This document shows positions 28,207 through 38,181 of a DNA stretch of 64,000 nucleotides, piece after piece. A program made the position numbers and the translations under genes. The notes below the pieces were generated by a model. The model ran no database searches. It had not been told where the DNA came from and saw only the letters and a list, made by a program, of their open reading frames with translations. The DNA lies in the NCBI RefSeq assembly GCF_013394305.1, contig NZ_AP019810.1:372001-436000 (forward strand), read 5' to 3'. The first letter of the stretch is position 1, and every line of letters begins with the position of its first letter. This DNA is from Enterococcus mundtii (GTDB taxonomy: Bacteria > Bacillota > Bacilli > Lactobacillales > Enterococcaceae).

Positions 28207-29163
28207 ATGAGACTTAAAAATAAACTATTCACAATCTCTAGTGCATTACTTTTGGTGGGATTACTGAGTGCTTGCTCGCCAGGCTCATCTACAACCGAAG
28301 AGACAACCGCATCATCGACTACTGCTGATAATGGTACGCATACCTTGACAGATACATTAGGACATTCAGTTGAAATACCTAACCAACCAAAGCGGATCAT
28401 CGGCAGTTATTTAGAGGATTATCTTGTTGCGTTAGGTGAAACCCCGGTTGCTCAATGGACAGTCGGCAGTGGTTCGATCCAAGATTATTTACAAGATGAT
28501 CTGAAAGATGTCCCAACTATCTCCTATGATCTACCCTATGAAAATGTGTTAAGTTTTGAACCTGATTTATTATTGATTTCTTCTTCAGCCACTGTTGAAG
28601 GTGGTAAATACGAGCAATATAGTAAAATTGCTCCAACCTATGTTGTTAAAAATGGTACCGATGTCACATGGGAAGAACAGTTGCAAGACATTGGCAAAGT
28701 ATTGAATAAAGAGGACAAAGCAGAGGAAATCATTCAAGATTATCAAGATTACGCGAAAGAAACACGAGAAGAATTGAGTGATCAGATCGATGGGAAAACA
28801 GCGGCTGTCTTATGGGTCACGAACAACTCTGCCTTTATGGTCAGTCAGAATCGTTCAAGCGGTCGCATCGTTTATGAAGATCTACAATTTGGTGTGCCAT
28901 CTTTAGTAGAAGAAGTATCAAAAGAGGCAACCTCTGATTGGTCAGCTGTTTCATCAGAAAAATTAGCTGAATTAGACGCAGACTACATCATCTTAGTCAA
29001 TAGTGATGAACAAGCAGCGATGTTCAACGAACCCACTTGGCAAAATCTGAAAGCAGTCAAAGCGGGTCAAGTGTTCGAATTTGGTCCAACTTCTAGCTGG
29101 TTATATAATGGACCAATCGCTAGTCGTCAAATGATCGATGATATCAAAGGCGAGCTAAAGTAA
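28207..29163 (+). CDS. Iron-siderophore-binding lipoprotein
   Basis: 318 residues from the ATG after GGAGG; an in-frame ATG 36 bases upstream lies in the operator and is rejected. Lipobox LLSAC gives lipidated Cys at about residue 23, then a Ser/Thr-rich linker (SSTTEETTASSTT) and a helical-backbone binding domain (HTLTDTLGHSVEIPNQPKRII; FEPDLLLISSSATVEGG). Delivers ferric siderophore or ferric citrate to the divergent permease/ATPase. The ligand cannot be read from sequence. Confidence 0.92.
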   Translation: MRLKNKLFTISSALLLVGLLSACSPGSSTTEETTASSTTADNGTHTLTDTLGHSVEIPNQPKRIIGSYLEDYLVALGETPVAQWTVGSGSIQDYLQDDLKDVPTISYDLPYENVLSFEPDLLLISSSATVEGGKYEQYSKIAPTYVVKNGTDVTWEEQLQDIGKVLNKEDKAEEIIQDYQDYAKETREELSDQIDGKTAAVLWVTNNSAFMVSQNRSSGRIVYEDLQFGVPSLVEEVSKEATSDWSAVSSEKLAELDADYIILVNSDEQAAMFNEPTWQNLKAVKAGQVFEFGPTSSWLYNGPIASRQMIDDIKGELK

Positions 29164-29238
29164 AAACGTGAAAACCACAATTTGGCTTGCGCTGTAAATA
29201 AAAGAAGTGTTCCATGTGCTAGCTGGTAAACAGCACAT

Positions 29239-29293
29239 CGAAAAACGACAATCACCAAGAGGTAAAATTCTTCGGTGATTGTCGTTTTTTTCG
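29239..29293. terminator. Bidirectional terminator between the binding protein and kdpE
   Basis: CGAAAAACGACAATCACC pairs with its complement (16 bp or more) around a 17-base loop; T runs follow on both strands. It ends the lipoprotein gene on plus and kdpE on minus. Confidence 0.88.
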
Positions 29294-29316
29294 ATATTCA
29301 ATTTGTTTGTCGCTTA

Positions 29317-30000
29317 CTAAGAATTTCGGTAATCACGTAACCGATAGCCAACTCCGATCTCAGTGATCAAATATTCTGGACGAATGGTATTTTTCTCGAT
29401 TTTTTTCCGAATGTTTGACATATTCACTCGCAACACTTGGGAATCTGTTCCATAAGGCCCCCAAACTTCTGATGTTAATACGCGATAAGTGACGACCTTC
29501 CCAAGGTGTTGGAATAATACGAGCAAAATGCGATATTCATTCTTAGTGAGATGGATCGGTTCTCCTGCTTTGGTTAACAGTTGGCTTTCTGTGTCCAAAG
29601 TCAATTCACCATTGGTGATGACTGAAGGTAATTCCTCTTGTTTACGATGACGAAAAGCGGTTCTGATCCTAGCAAGTAATTCATTCATCCCAAAAGGTTT
29701 AGTGACGTAATCATCAGCACCGAGATCAAGGGCTTTGACTTTTTCATGCTCGTTGTTTCGCGCTGAGATCACGATCAACGGTGTAGCCAGTCGTTTACGA
29801 ATGATTTTCAATAATTCGATGCCATCAATGTCTGGCAAACCTAAATCGAGCAAAATCAAGTCAAAGGAATCTTCTTGGAACACATGCAAAGCTTCCATGC
29901 CTGTTGTGGCAATCGTAACGTGATAATGTTCTTTTGCCAACACGACTTCCATAAAATCAGTGATCGTTGGGTCATCTTCAATCAATAGTACTTTCCTCAT
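29317..30000 (-). CDS. kdpE: Response regulator of the Kdp potassium system
   Basis: 227 residues, OmpR/PhoB class. Receiver domain with IEDDP at the acidic pocket, phospho-acceptor Asp in LILLDLGLPDIDG and Lys in YVTKPFGMNE. The C-terminal winged helix starts near 130. Overlaps kdpD by 23 bases, with GAGGAGGTGA as ribosome site inside kdpD. Last gene of kdpF-A-B-C-D-E. Confidence 0.94.
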   Translation of the reverse strand: MRKVLLIEDDPTITDFMEVVLAKEHYHVTIATTGMEALHVFQEDSFDLILLDLGLPDIDGIELLKIIRKRLATPLIVISARNNEHEKVKALDLGADDYVTKPFGMNELLARIRTAFRHRKQEELPSVITNGELTLDTESQLLTKAGEPIHLTKNEYRILLVLFQHLGKVVTYRVLTSEVWGPYGTDSQVLRVNMSNIRKKIEKNTIRPEYLITEIGVGYRLRDYRNS

Positions 30001-32602
30001 GTAACGTCACCTCCTCACTCTTGTTCAAATAGATGCGAACCACTGTTTTCCCTTCTGATACAGCCATCTCTAATTTCCCATTATGGGCATGGATGATGGT
30101 TTTGACAATACTTAATCCGATGCCAAGACCATTTTTTGAATCGATTGGTACTTCTTCTTCATTAGATAGATTCATCTGGATTTTTTCATATTGCTTCAAT
30201 GAGATTTCACCATCATTCTTCACTTCGCAAATGACCTGTTGTCCCTCTTGAAACACGCTAACTTCTACTTGCCCTTGTGTCGATCCATGACGAAACGCAT
30301 TTTCCACCAGATTGAACATCGCTTGCTCAATCAAGATAGGGTCAACTTCGACAAATAAAACCGCTGTCGGTAAATGAACCAATAGTTCCTTGTCAGGATA
30401 AACTTTTGTGACATGTTCATAGACTGCTTCGATGATTTCCTCAATCGGTTCTGTTGTTTTTTTCACTTGCATCGTGTCCATATTGATCCGTGTGATCGAC
30501 AACAGATTCTCCACCATTCGAATCAACCATTGAGATTCTGTCTGGATATCGGTCAGCAATTTTTGGCGCGTTGCTTGTTTCAGCTCTTCATCTGTTTGCA
30601 AGAGTGTTTCTGCAATCCCAGAAATCGCAGTCAATGGTGTACGCAAATCATGGGAGATCGCACGTAATAAATTACTGCGAACTTTTTCACGTTCATTTTC
30701 TAACTCAATTTGTTCTTTTTCATTCTTAAGCTCTGTTTGCTCTAAGATAACAGCAAGCTGGGTCAACACTAACCGTAAATAATTCAATTGACTATCCTCG
30801 ATCGGCAGCCCGCGACTGCGACGAATCCCTAAAACAGCTAACGTCTTACCATTTGCGACAATCGGTAAATAAAAACCTTTTGCGCCACTTAATGTATCCG
30901 TTCCATAACCTGAGTCTTTTTGATTTTTAGCCGTCCAATAAGCTACTGCTGCCTCTTCTGGATGATCGAGTAAAAATGGGGCATCTTTTGGTGTATATTG
31001 GCTTAGCTTGATGGCATGTTTATCAAAGAAAATCACTTCCCGATCCAATAGTCTACCTAAATAAGTGGCAGATAATTCAACGATTTGTTGCTGATCTTCT
31101 GCTAAAACAAACTGCTTGTTCAGTTCATACAGAATTTCCATCTGTTGTTCTTTTTCTCTGGCATGGACAGCCTGTTTTTTCAGACGAACCATCAAATTAC
31201 TGATCATCAGTGCAACGATCAGCATGATGACTAAAGTAATCGGATAACCTTGTTTATATACGGTCAAGGAATACAGCGGCTCGACAAAAAACCAGTTGAA
31301 AGCTAAGACACTTAAAATAGAAGATAATGCGCTCCAAAAATAGCCAGAGGTCAAACGGGCAACAAGTAAGATAAAGAAAATGTACACCAACATCAAGTTT
31401 TGTTCTCCAAAGTGAAGATATTGCATCACTTCAGTCAAGAGCGTTGCTACGAACACACAGATCAATGAAATCGCAAAATCTTTTCCTCCCCCTTCCACTA
31501 GTTTCTTGGAATGGGAAAGGATGGTTGAACGTTTTTCTTTATAAGGAATCAAGTGAAGTTCAGTTTCTGGCAATCGTTTGAGCAGTCGTACATCCAGCTC
31601 TTCTGAAAACAATCGCTCCGTCCACGGTTTCGCCAAATTTTTACCGATGATCAAATCGGTTGCGCCGACCAGTTTAGCATATTCGACGATCGTTTCAAAT
31701 GAATGGTCCTCCTCGATCACCACGACTTCTGCGCCAAGTTTCTCCGCTAAGTCATTCGTCCCTTGTAAACGATCATCGGAACGAATGTATAGCACGATCC
31801 ATTCTGCCCCCAAGCCTTGAGCTAACCGAGCAGTCCACCGAATACTTTTCTCAGCCATTTTAGGGAAAGCATCTTGAACGATCGTGATCAATTTACTTTG
31901 GACACCATTTGTTTTACCGATCACACGATTGATATGATCCGAAGCCCGTTGAATCGCTAGACCTCGTAACTGTTCCAATTTTTTAGGAATAAAGAAGTGC
32001 TGCAAGGCGCGTTTTGCATTTTCATCAGCATAGATTTTCCCTTGCGCTAAACGATCGATCAATTCATCTGGTTCCACATCGATCACCTTCAATGTCGCCT
32101 GTTGGAAAAACGTATCCGGAACCGTTTCTTTTACTTCGATCCCAGTCACTTCTTCAACGATATCATTCAAGCTTTCAATATGTTGGACGTTGATCGTCGT
32201 ATGGACATTGATTCCTGCATTCAATAATTCTTCGATATCTTGATATCGCTTGCGATTTCTTGATCCTGGCGCATTACTATGGGCTAATTCATCGATCAAA
32301 ACGATCTCTGGCTGACGTTTGATAATGGCATCGATATTAGGTTCACTCAAAGTCAGCCCCTTATACGTCACTTCTTTTAAAGGAATCTGTGGTAATCCTT
32401 CTAATAATTGGTTCGTATCCGGGCGATCATGAGGTTCGATATAGCCTACCACAATGTCTTTACCTAGTACGCTCAGCTCTTGTGCTTCCGCCAGCATTGC
32501 ATACGTCTTGCCGACTCCCGCCGCGAAACCAAAATACACCCGTAGACGTCCTCGGCTTTTTTCACGCTGGTGTAACATTTCTGAAACATCCTGTCTTTCC
32601 AT
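29978..32602 (-). CDS. kdpD: Potassium sensor histidine kinase
   Basis: 874 residues from the ATG after AGGAG (the in-frame ATG 27 bases upstream lacks one). Order: KdpD N-terminal domain with Walker-type GFAAGVGKTYAM, a USP-like domain, four clustered membrane segments (about 390-490), a GAF-like region, HisKA with the phospho-His in AISHDLRTPLTAI, and HATPase with NLVENAFRHGS and GLGIGLSIVK. Phosphorylates KdpE when potassium is short. Follows kdpC by 27 bases. Confidence 0.95.
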   Translation of the reverse strand: MERQDVSEMLHQREKSRGRLRVYFGFAAGVGKTYAMLAEAQELSVLGKDIVVGYIEPHDRPDTNQLLEGLPQIPLKEVTYKGLTLSEPNIDAIIKRQPEIVLIDELAHSNAPGSRNRKRYQDIEELLNAGINVHTTINVQHIESLNDIVEEVTGIEVKETVPDTFFQQATLKVIDVEPDELIDRLAQGKIYADENAKRALQHFFIPKKLEQLRGLAIQRASDHINRVIGKTNGVQSKLITIVQDAFPKMAEKSIRWTARLAQGLGAEWIVLYIRSDDRLQGTNDLAEKLGAEVVVIEEDHSFETIVEYAKLVGATDLIIGKNLAKPWTERLFSEELDVRLLKRLPETELHLIPYKEKRSTILSHSKKLVEGGGKDFAISLICVFVATLLTEVMQYLHFGEQNLMLVYIFFILLVARLTSGYFWSALSSILSVLAFNWFFVEPLYSLTVYKQGYPITLVIMLIVALMISNLMVRLKKQAVHAREKEQQMEILYELNKQFVLAEDQQQIVELSATYLGRLLDREVIFFDKHAIKLSQYTPKDAPFLLDHPEEAAVAYWTAKNQKDSGYGTDTLSGAKGFYLPIVANGKTLAVLGIRRSRGLPIEDSQLNYLRLVLTQLAVILEQTELKNEKEQIELENEREKVRSNLLRAISHDLRTPLTAISGIAETLLQTDEELKQATRQKLLTDIQTESQWLIRMVENLLSITRINMDTMQVKKTTEPIEEIIEAVYEHVTKVYPDKELLVHLPTAVLFVEVDPILIEQAMFNLVENAFRHGSTQGQVEVSVFQEGQQVICEVKNDGEISLKQYEKIQMNLSNEEEVPIDSKNGLGIGLSIVKTIIHAHNGKLEMAVSEGKTVVRIYLNKSEEVTLHEESTID

Positions 32603-32629
32603 CTTTGTTTCTCCTAACCCCTCTGCCAC

Positions 32630-33151
32630 CTACATGTTATCAAGTGACAGATTCAATTCAAGCACGTTGACAAACATTCGATCTGAAAACCAATCTTTTT
32701 GTGCTTTTTCCTGTATTATAGCACGAATCTTAGTAACGTCTTCTCCCCGCTCTTTAGCGATACGAGAGACTTGACTTTCTGCGGCTACCACACTGATATG
32801 CGGATCAACACCGCTTGCAGAGTTTGTGACTAAATCGATTGGGATCTCCGTAGTTTGATTGCTTTGTTGTGCCAATTTCGTTTTATCTTCTACTAATTTC
32901 TTTTGCTCCGATGAGGTTGGTGAAAGTTGGGTCACGTCTTGCCCTCTTCCACTAAAATAAGCTGCCTGTTGAAAGGATTGTCCAATCAACGAAGAGCCAA
33001 CCACCTTCCCTGAAACGACTTCCTGACTACCATTGGCTTGATGAGCAAAGAAAAGTTGACCGATACCAGTAACAGCGACGGTGTATAGCCCACCGAGGAG
33101 TAGGATGCTGAGGAATAAAAAACTAAGCTGTGCTCTAAGGATCTTTTTCAT
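32630..33151 (-). CDS. kdpC: KdpC subunit of the potassium P-type ATPase
   Basis: 173 residues, slightly shorter than the usual 190 or so. One N-terminal membrane segment (QLSFLFLSILLLGGLYTVAV), then the extracytoplasmic domain with GSSLIGQSF, YFSGRGQD and SGVDPHISVVAAESQVSRIA, the KdpC hallmarks. Stabilises the KdpA-KdpB complex. Located 36 bases after kdpB. Confidence 0.95.
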   Translation of the reverse strand: MKKILRAQLSFLFLSILLLGGLYTVAVTGIGQLFFAHQANGSQEVVSGKVVGSSLIGQSFQQAAYFSGRGQDVTQLSPTSSEQKKLVEDKTKLAQQSNQTTEIPIDLVTNSASGVDPHISVVAAESQVSRIAKERGEDVTKIRAIIQEKAQKDWFSDRMFVNVLELNLSLDNM

Positions 33152-33187
33152 AGGTGAATTCCTTCTTTCTGCAAAATGTCTTTCTTT

Positions 33188-35218
33188 TTATATTAAGAAA
33201 AAGCTCAAAACGAGATCGATCAGTTTGATGAATATGAATGGGGCAATTAAACCACCTAATCCATAGACCAATAGATTATGCCGCAAAATCTGACTGGCAG
33301 GTTTTTCTGTATACTTGACTCCTTTTAACGCTAAAGGAATCAATGCGACAATAATCACTGCATTATAGATAACAGCCGATAAAATCGCTGTAAGAGGACT
33401 ACCTAATGCCATGATATTCAATTGGGCCAATTCGGGATAGATCCCATAAAACAAGACTGGGATCACAGCAAAATATTTTGCGACGTCATTTGCAATACTA
33501 AACGTGGTCAAAGCACCTCTAGTCATCAATAATTGTTTACCGATACGTACGACCTTCAATAGCTTCGTTGGACTAGAATCTAAATCGATCATATTGCCCG
33601 CTTCTTTTGCTGCTTGTGTCCCTGTATTCATCGCCACTGCCACATCCGCTTGTGCTAATGCTGGCGCATCATTCGTTCCATCACCTGTCATTGCTACAAG
33701 ATGACCTTTTTCTTGATAGTCACGAATAAGATCCATTTTATTTTCAGGTGTTGCTTCTGCGAGAAAGTCGTCGACCCCCGCCTCAGCCGCAATCGCCGCT
33801 GCTGTCAAAGGATTATCTCCTGTGATCATGATAGTTTTAATCCCCATTTTACGCATATCTGCGAAGTTTTCCTGTACGCCATTTTTTACAATATCTTTGA
33901 GATAAATGACCCCCATCACTTGATCATTTTTTACAACCACCAAAGGAGTTCCGCCAGCTTGGGCAACTTTTGCAACGATGTGAGCACATTCTTCTGGATA
34001 TTGTCCACCACGTGCCTGCACATATTTCTTGATCGTATCTGCGGCACCTTTACGGATCTGATCGCCACGATAATCCATGCCGCTCATGCGGGTTTGCGCA
34101 CTAAAATCAATGAATTTCACTTCAGATTTTTCAAAAATACGTTCCCGCAAAGCAAATTTTTCTTTAGCTAAAATGACAATACTGCGGCCTTCTGCCGTCT
34201 CATCTGCTAAAGATGAAAGTTGTGCTGCATCAGCTAATTGTTGTTCTGTGACGCCATTGACCGGTAAAAACTCACTTGCCCGACGATTTCCTAAAGTAAT
34301 CGTTCCTGTTTTATCTAACAGTAATACATCAACATCTCCCGCTGCTTCGATGGCACGACCACTCATTGCAATCACGTTTTCTTTCGTTAATCGACTCATT
34401 CCAGCAATTCCGATCGATGAAATCAATGCACCGATCGTCGTTGGCGCTAAACATACGAATAAAGCAATGACAACGATCGTCGCAATCGGCGCCCCTTTAC
34501 CTGACAGCTGACTACTGAATTCGGTAAAAGGAACTAAACTAACAGAGACCGCTAAAAAGATGATCGTTAACGTGATCAAAAAGATTTGTAACCCGATCTC
34601 ATTCGGGGTTTTCTTTCGTTGTGTCCCTTCCACCATTGAAATCATTTGATCTAAAAAGGAGTGTCCATTTTCGGATGTCACACGGATCACCAAGTAATCA
34701 GAAACCACCGTCGTCCCACCAGTAACGGCACTTCGATCGCCCCCTGATTCACGGATTACTGGCGCTGATTCCCCTGTAATGGCACTTTCGTCCACTGAAG
34801 CAGCTCCTTCGATTACATCACCATCCGCCGGAATTTGTTGACCCGATACTACGTAAATCAGATCCCCCTTTTTGAGATCAGAAGATTTGATCTCAATAAA
34901 TTCTTGGTTTTCAATGTCTTCTAAGCGATTGATCTTATAAGTGACTACTTCTTTTTTTGCTTGCTTCAAGCTATTTGCTTGCGCTTTTCCGCGACCTTCT
35001 GCCACTGCTTCGGCAAAATTTGCAAACAATAAAGTGATCCATAACAAACAGGTGATCGTTATAGTAAACCATAAAGGCACGGTTGTTTGTTCAAAACAAA
35101 GGATCGTCGCTAAGATCGCTCCGATGTAGACCATGAACATCACTGGGTTTTTGATTTGTTGTCTTGGGTCTAATTTGACAAAGGCTTCTTTGATTGCCCA
35201 TACATAAATAGTTTTCAT
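33188..35218 (-). CDS. kdpB: Catalytic ATPase subunit of the Kdp potassium pump
   Basis: 676 residues, class IA P-type ATPase. Actuator motif ITGESAPVI, phosphorylation motif [14 protein letters not shown] (Asp), [18 protein letters not shown] and [12 protein letters not shown] hinge. Seven membrane segments. Hydrolyses ATP to drive potassium uptake through KdpA. Starts 15 bases after kdpA. Confidence 0.97.
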   Translation of the reverse strand: MKTIYVWAIKEAFVKLDPRQQIKNPVMFMVYIGAILATILCFEQTTVPLWFTITITCLLWITLLFANFAEAVAEGRGKAQANSLKQAKKEVVTYKINRLEDIENQEFIEIKSSDLKKGDLIYVVSGQQIPADGDVIEGAASVDESAITGESAPVIRESGGDRSAVTGGTTVVSDYLVIRVTSENGHSFLDQMISMVEGTQRKKTPNEIGLQIFLITLTIIFLAVSVSLVPFTEFSSQLSGKGAPIATIVVIALFVCLAPTTIGALISSIGIAGMSRLTKENVIAMSGRAIEAAGDVDVLLLDKTGTITLGNRRASEFLPVNGVTEQQLADAAQLSSLADETAEGRSIVILAKEKFALRERIFEKSEVKFIDFSAQTRMSGMDYRGDQIRKGAADTIKKYVQARGGQYPEECAHIVAKVAQAGGTPLVVVKNDQVMGVIYLKDIVKNGVQENFADMRKMGIKTIMITGDNPLTAAAIAAEAGVDDFLAEATPENKMDLIRDYQEKGHLVAMTGDGTNDAPALAQADVAVAMNTGTQAAKEAGNMIDLDSSPTKLLKVVRIGKQLLMTRGALTTFSIANDVAKYFAVIPVLFYGIYPELAQLNIMALGSPLTAILSAVIYNAVIIVALIPLALKGVKYTEKPASQILRHNLLVYGLGGLIAPFIFIKLIDLVLSFFLI

Positions 35219-35233
35219 TTGATTTTACTCCTT

Positions 35234-36910
35234 CTAACTTAAGGTAAAATGATCAGCGATCGGACCTAATGCCAACGCTGGTAAAAAGCTCAATGCTCCG
35301 ACAACAAGGATAACAATCATCAACATGGAGATGAATGTGCCATTCGTTGTTGAAAGTGTTCCATCATTGATCGCGATGGTTTTCTTCCTTCCCATGTTTT
35401 CAGCCAAGAACAAAATAGCAACGATCGGAATGTAGCGAGAGCACAACATCAAGACACTTCCTAAAAGATTTAGAAACGGTTTATCTGCCGTCAACCCACC
35501 AAATGCACTCCCGTTATTATTTGCTAGAGAAGTCACATTATAAAGCAACTCACTAAATCCATGAGGCCCTTTATTGGTCAACCAAGTTAAAACATCAGGA
35601 TGCAGTGAAACTGCCATCGTACCAAACAACGTCAATAATACTGGCGTCAAAATCACTAAACTAGCCATCTTGATATCGAAAGCCTCGATTTTCTTGCCTA
35701 AATATTCTGGCGTACGCCCGACAAGTAGCCCAGCGATAAAAACCGTCAGTAGTAGAAATGCCAACATGCCATATAATCCACTACCCACACCACCAAAGAT
35801 GATCTCCCCTAATTGCATCAAGAAAAGCGGAATACCACCACCGAGAGGCGTAAAACTGTCCAACATCGCATTGACTGATCCATTCGATGCCGCTGTTGTG
35901 CTAACAGCCCATAAGCTTGACCAACCCACACCAAAACGTACTTCTTTTCCTTCCATATTCAGTGAACCCAGAACATCCGTAAAAGCGGGCCCATGATATT
36001 CACTAATTGCTACACCTACAAAAGCTGCAAAAAGAAAAACAAACGAAACGATCAAAATCGTTCGACCTTGTTTCCATTCTTTGACCCAATAGCCAAAAGC
36101 AAAAATCAATGCAGTAGGTATCAACAAGATGGCGAGATTCTCGATGAAATTAGAAAAAATCGTCGGATTCTCAAATGGATGAGCGGAATTTGCACCAAAA
36201 AATCCACCACCATTGGTTCCTAATTGCTTGATGGCTACTTGACTGGCCACAGGTCCTAGATACAACCATAAAGATTCTCCAGATAGACCAGTGTATGACA
36301 TCCCATGACTAAACGTTTGAACCACGCCTTGGGAAATCAGAAGTACAGCAGTAATTAATGAAAGTGGTAAAAAAATGTAAAGCAAACTGCGTACTAGATC
36401 TTGCCAAAAATTGCCCAGTTGGCTTGATTTCCTTTGGATGATGCCGCGGATCAATGCACAAAGAACCGCTAAACCTACAGCTGCTGACAAGAAATTTTGA
36501 ACAGTCAAACCAAGCATTTGCGTCGTATTCGACAGTGTCACTTCTCCTGCGTAAGCTTGCCAGTTGGTATTTGTCACAAAACTAACAGCTGTATTCACGG
36601 CTAAATCAAATGACAGATTTTCCACGCCATTATTGCCAGGAAGCCAACCTTGGACCATCAATAATCCGGTTAAAAATAGCAAAGAACAGATTCCAATACC
36701 CAACACATGCGCTAAATAGCGCTTCGCCGTCATTTTCTTTTGACTCTCAGGACCAATCAATTGATAAAAAAAGCGTTCGATTGGTTGGATGAAACGTACA
36801 TATTTTGGTGTTTCCCCTGTCATGATCAACTTGATGTACCACCCAAGAGGTGCGGCTAAAACGAGTAGAATAAAAAAGAAAAACAACCCTTGAAATACTG
36901 CACTCATCAT
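35234..36910 (-). CDS. kdpA: Potassium-translocating subunit of the Kdp pump
   Basis: 558 residues, about ten membrane segments with four pore-like loops; selectivity-filter regions include VSFVTNTNWQAY, LGTNGGGFFGANSAHPFENP, TAASNGSVNAM and LANNNGSAFGG. Ribosome site GGGGAAG lies inside the kdpF-like frame. Either of two adjacent ATG codons may start it. Confidence 0.96.
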   Translation of the reverse strand: MMSAVFQGLFFFFILLVLAAPLGWYIKLIMTGETPKYVRFIQPIERFFYQLIGPESQKKMTAKRYLAHVLGIGICSLLFLTGLLMVQGWLPGNNGVENLSFDLAVNTAVSFVTNTNWQAYAGEVTLSNTTQMLGLTVQNFLSAAVGLAVLCALIRGIIQRKSSQLGNFWQDLVRSLLYIFLPLSLITAVLLISQGVVQTFSHGMSYTGLSGESLWLYLGPVASQVAIKQLGTNGGGFFGANSAHPFENPTIFSNFIENLAILLIPTALIFAFGYWVKEWKQGRTILIVSFVFLFAAFVGVAISEYHGPAFTDVLGSLNMEGKEVRFGVGWSSLWAVSTTAASNGSVNAMLDSFTPLGGGIPLFLMQLGEIIFGGVGSGLYGMLAFLLLTVFIAGLLVGRTPEYLGKKIEAFDIKMASLVILTPVLLTLFGTMAVSLHPDVLTWLTNKGPHGFSELLYNVTSLANNNGSAFGGLTADKPFLNLLGSVLMLCSRYIPIVAILFLAENMGRKKTIAINDGTLSTTNGTFISMLMIVILVVGALSFLPALALGPIADHFTLS

Positions 36911-36986
36911 TGCTCTTCCCCTTAAATAAAAACCAGAATAGATAAGCTAACAAAATAATACTGATACAACCTAAAAATAAGATCAT
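36747..36986 (-). CDS. kdpF: KdpF-like small membrane peptide, reading on into kdpA
   Basis: Starts at an ATG after GGAGAGG and begins MILFLGCISIILLAYLFWFLF, one membrane helix as in KdpF (about 29 residues in E. coli). Unlike the usual kdpF it has no stop before kdpA; the frame runs 79 residues and overlaps the first 164 bases of kdpA in another frame. The tail has no recognisable structure. The helix is credible as KdpF; the long tail may be real or an accident. Confidence 0.6.
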   Translation of the reverse strand: MILFLGCISIILLAYLFWFLFKGKSNDECSISRVVFLFYSTRFSRTSWVVHQVDHDRGNTKICTFHPTNRTLFLSIDWS

Positions 36987-37053
36987 TTTCTTCCTCTCCT
37001 TTGTTTTCATCATAGACAAAGGACTATAAAGATAGTGTTAATATTCAAGAAAT

Positions 37054-37073
37054 TTCTTTATATGTTCTTTATA
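37054..37073. promoter_or_regulatory. Candidate KdpE-binding site
   Basis: TTCTTTATA occurs twice with an 11-base period (37054-37062 and 37065-37073), one helix turn, as expected for an OmpR-class regulator dimer. It lies about 70 bases upstream of the kdpF-like start. I could not fix the promoter boxes themselves. Confidence 0.5.
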
Positions 37074-37076
37074 CAA

Positions 37077-37129
37077 CACAAAAAAACAGCTAAACCTTAA
37101 GGAGCAACGCTCGCTTGACTTAGCTGTTT
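37077..37129 (-). terminator. Terminator of folA
   Basis: Minus strand AAACAGCTAA pairs with TTAGCTGTTT, with an inner GAGCG/CGCTC-like helix, then TTTTTTTGTG. It separates folA from the kdp promoter region. Confidence 0.8.
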
Positions 37130-37225
37130 CTCTATAAATAAGACAAAAAAAAAGATGCTCCCATGATCTTGAACATCTCCCTTTATTTCTTTCAATCCTC
37201 CATTTTATGCATCAATGATCAGAGC

Positions 37226-37717
37226 TTACTTTCTTACCCATTTTTGGAAGCGATGGGCATAATGGTTTTCTTGATCCGTGATACCGATATGTTCTTCTGC
37301 TAGTTCAAAATCACTAAAGTCGATCTCTCCAATATACGTATCTCCTTCAAACTCACCATCGATCAGTGTTCGCCAAATAATCCCAGTCTGGGGCAATAGT
37401 TCTTGAAAGATCCGACTTCCACCAGAAACATAAATATCTTCTGAAACAGTCTCCGCAAAAGCCAATAATTCATCGATCGAATGCATGACTTCTGCATTTT
37501 CTTTGACCTCAAAATCTTCTTGGGTAGTCAACACGATGATGTGGCGATAAGGAAGAGATAGGTCGCCCATGCCTTCATATGTTTTACGCCCCATCACTAA
37601 TAAACGATCCACCGTATGTTCTCTGAAAAAACGCATATCATTTGGCAAACGCCAAGGCAATAACCCATCTTTACCGATCAACCCATTCTTGTCTTGGGCC
37701 CACATGGAAATAAACAT
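37226..37717 (-). CDS. folA: Dihydrofolate reductase
   Basis: 163 residues. Reduces dihydrofolate to tetrahydrofolate with NADPH. Visible: GLIGKDGLLPWRLPNDM with the catalytic Asp, VMGRKTYEGM, and YVSGGSRIFQELLP. Alone in its unit, without thyA next to it. No insertion or unusual active-site residue that would suggest a plasmid-type trimethoprim-resistant enzyme. Confidence 0.95.
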   Translation of the reverse strand: MFISMWAQDKNGLIGKDGLLPWRLPNDMRFFREHTVDRLLVMGRKTYEGMGDLSLPYRHIIVLTTQEDFEVKENAEVMHSIDELLAFAETVSEDIYVSGGSRIFQELLPQTGIIWRTLIDGEFEGDTYIGEIDFSDFELAEEHIGITDQENHYAHRFQKWVRK

Positions 37718-37758
37718 TTTGACTCGCTCCTTTCATCTACTACTTGATTATACTAAAA

Positions 37759-37792
37759 ATAAAAAAGCTTGGGTACAGACCCAAACTTTTTT
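37759..37792 (-). terminator. Terminator of rpmG
   Basis: AAAAAAGCTTGGGT and ACCCAAACTTTTTT pair around a 4-base loop with T runs on both strands; lies directly after the rpmG stop. Confidence 0.85.
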
Positions 37793-37799
37793 AGACATA

Positions 37800-37949
37800 T
37801 TATTTTGTTTCGCGGTGCAAAGTAACTTTACGTTCGCGTGGGCAATATTTTTGCTTTTCCAAACGATCAGGATTGTTACGTTTGTTTTTGTTAGTTAGGT
37901 AGTTACGTTCTTTACAAGAAGTACACTCTAAAGTAATGTTTACGCGCAT
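37800..37949 (-). CDS. rpmG: 50S ribosomal protein L33
   Basis: 49 residues starting [17 protein letters not shown] and ending KVTLHRETK, the L33 pattern. It keeps CTSC but the second pair is reduced to one Cys (YCPRERK), giving three of the four zinc ligands, as in some RpmG paralogues of Bacilli. Ribosome site GGGAGGG. Enterococci usually carry several rpmG copies; this is one. Confidence 0.93.
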   Translation of the reverse strand: MRVNITLECTSCKERNYLTNKNKRNNPDRLEKQKYCPRERKVTLHRETK

Positions 37950-38181
37950 GATTTTCCCTCCCATTTATACTAGAATCCTCTAAGATGACTCTCAGACTTG
38001 ATTATCTTACCATGATTTTTATCAGATTGCTAGCCTTTTTCACGATTTTGTTAAGTAGTTCTACTTGACGAGCAAAAAATAAGCATAGCAAAAATTGAAA
38101 CAGATGATTTTTCTTTTTACCAAGTTGAGATTACACTTGTTATAGTAGTAAAATCAATTATTCTTTTAGGAGGAGTTAACT

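Noticed and set aside
36990-37085. c-di-AMP (ydaO-type) riboswitch upstream of kdp
   Set aside because: The leader is too short and shows none of the conserved ydaO helices.
37226-37717. Acquired trimethoprim-resistance dfr gene
   Set aside because: The protein is an ordinary chromosomal-type enzyme, in a housekeeping context, without mobile-element signs.
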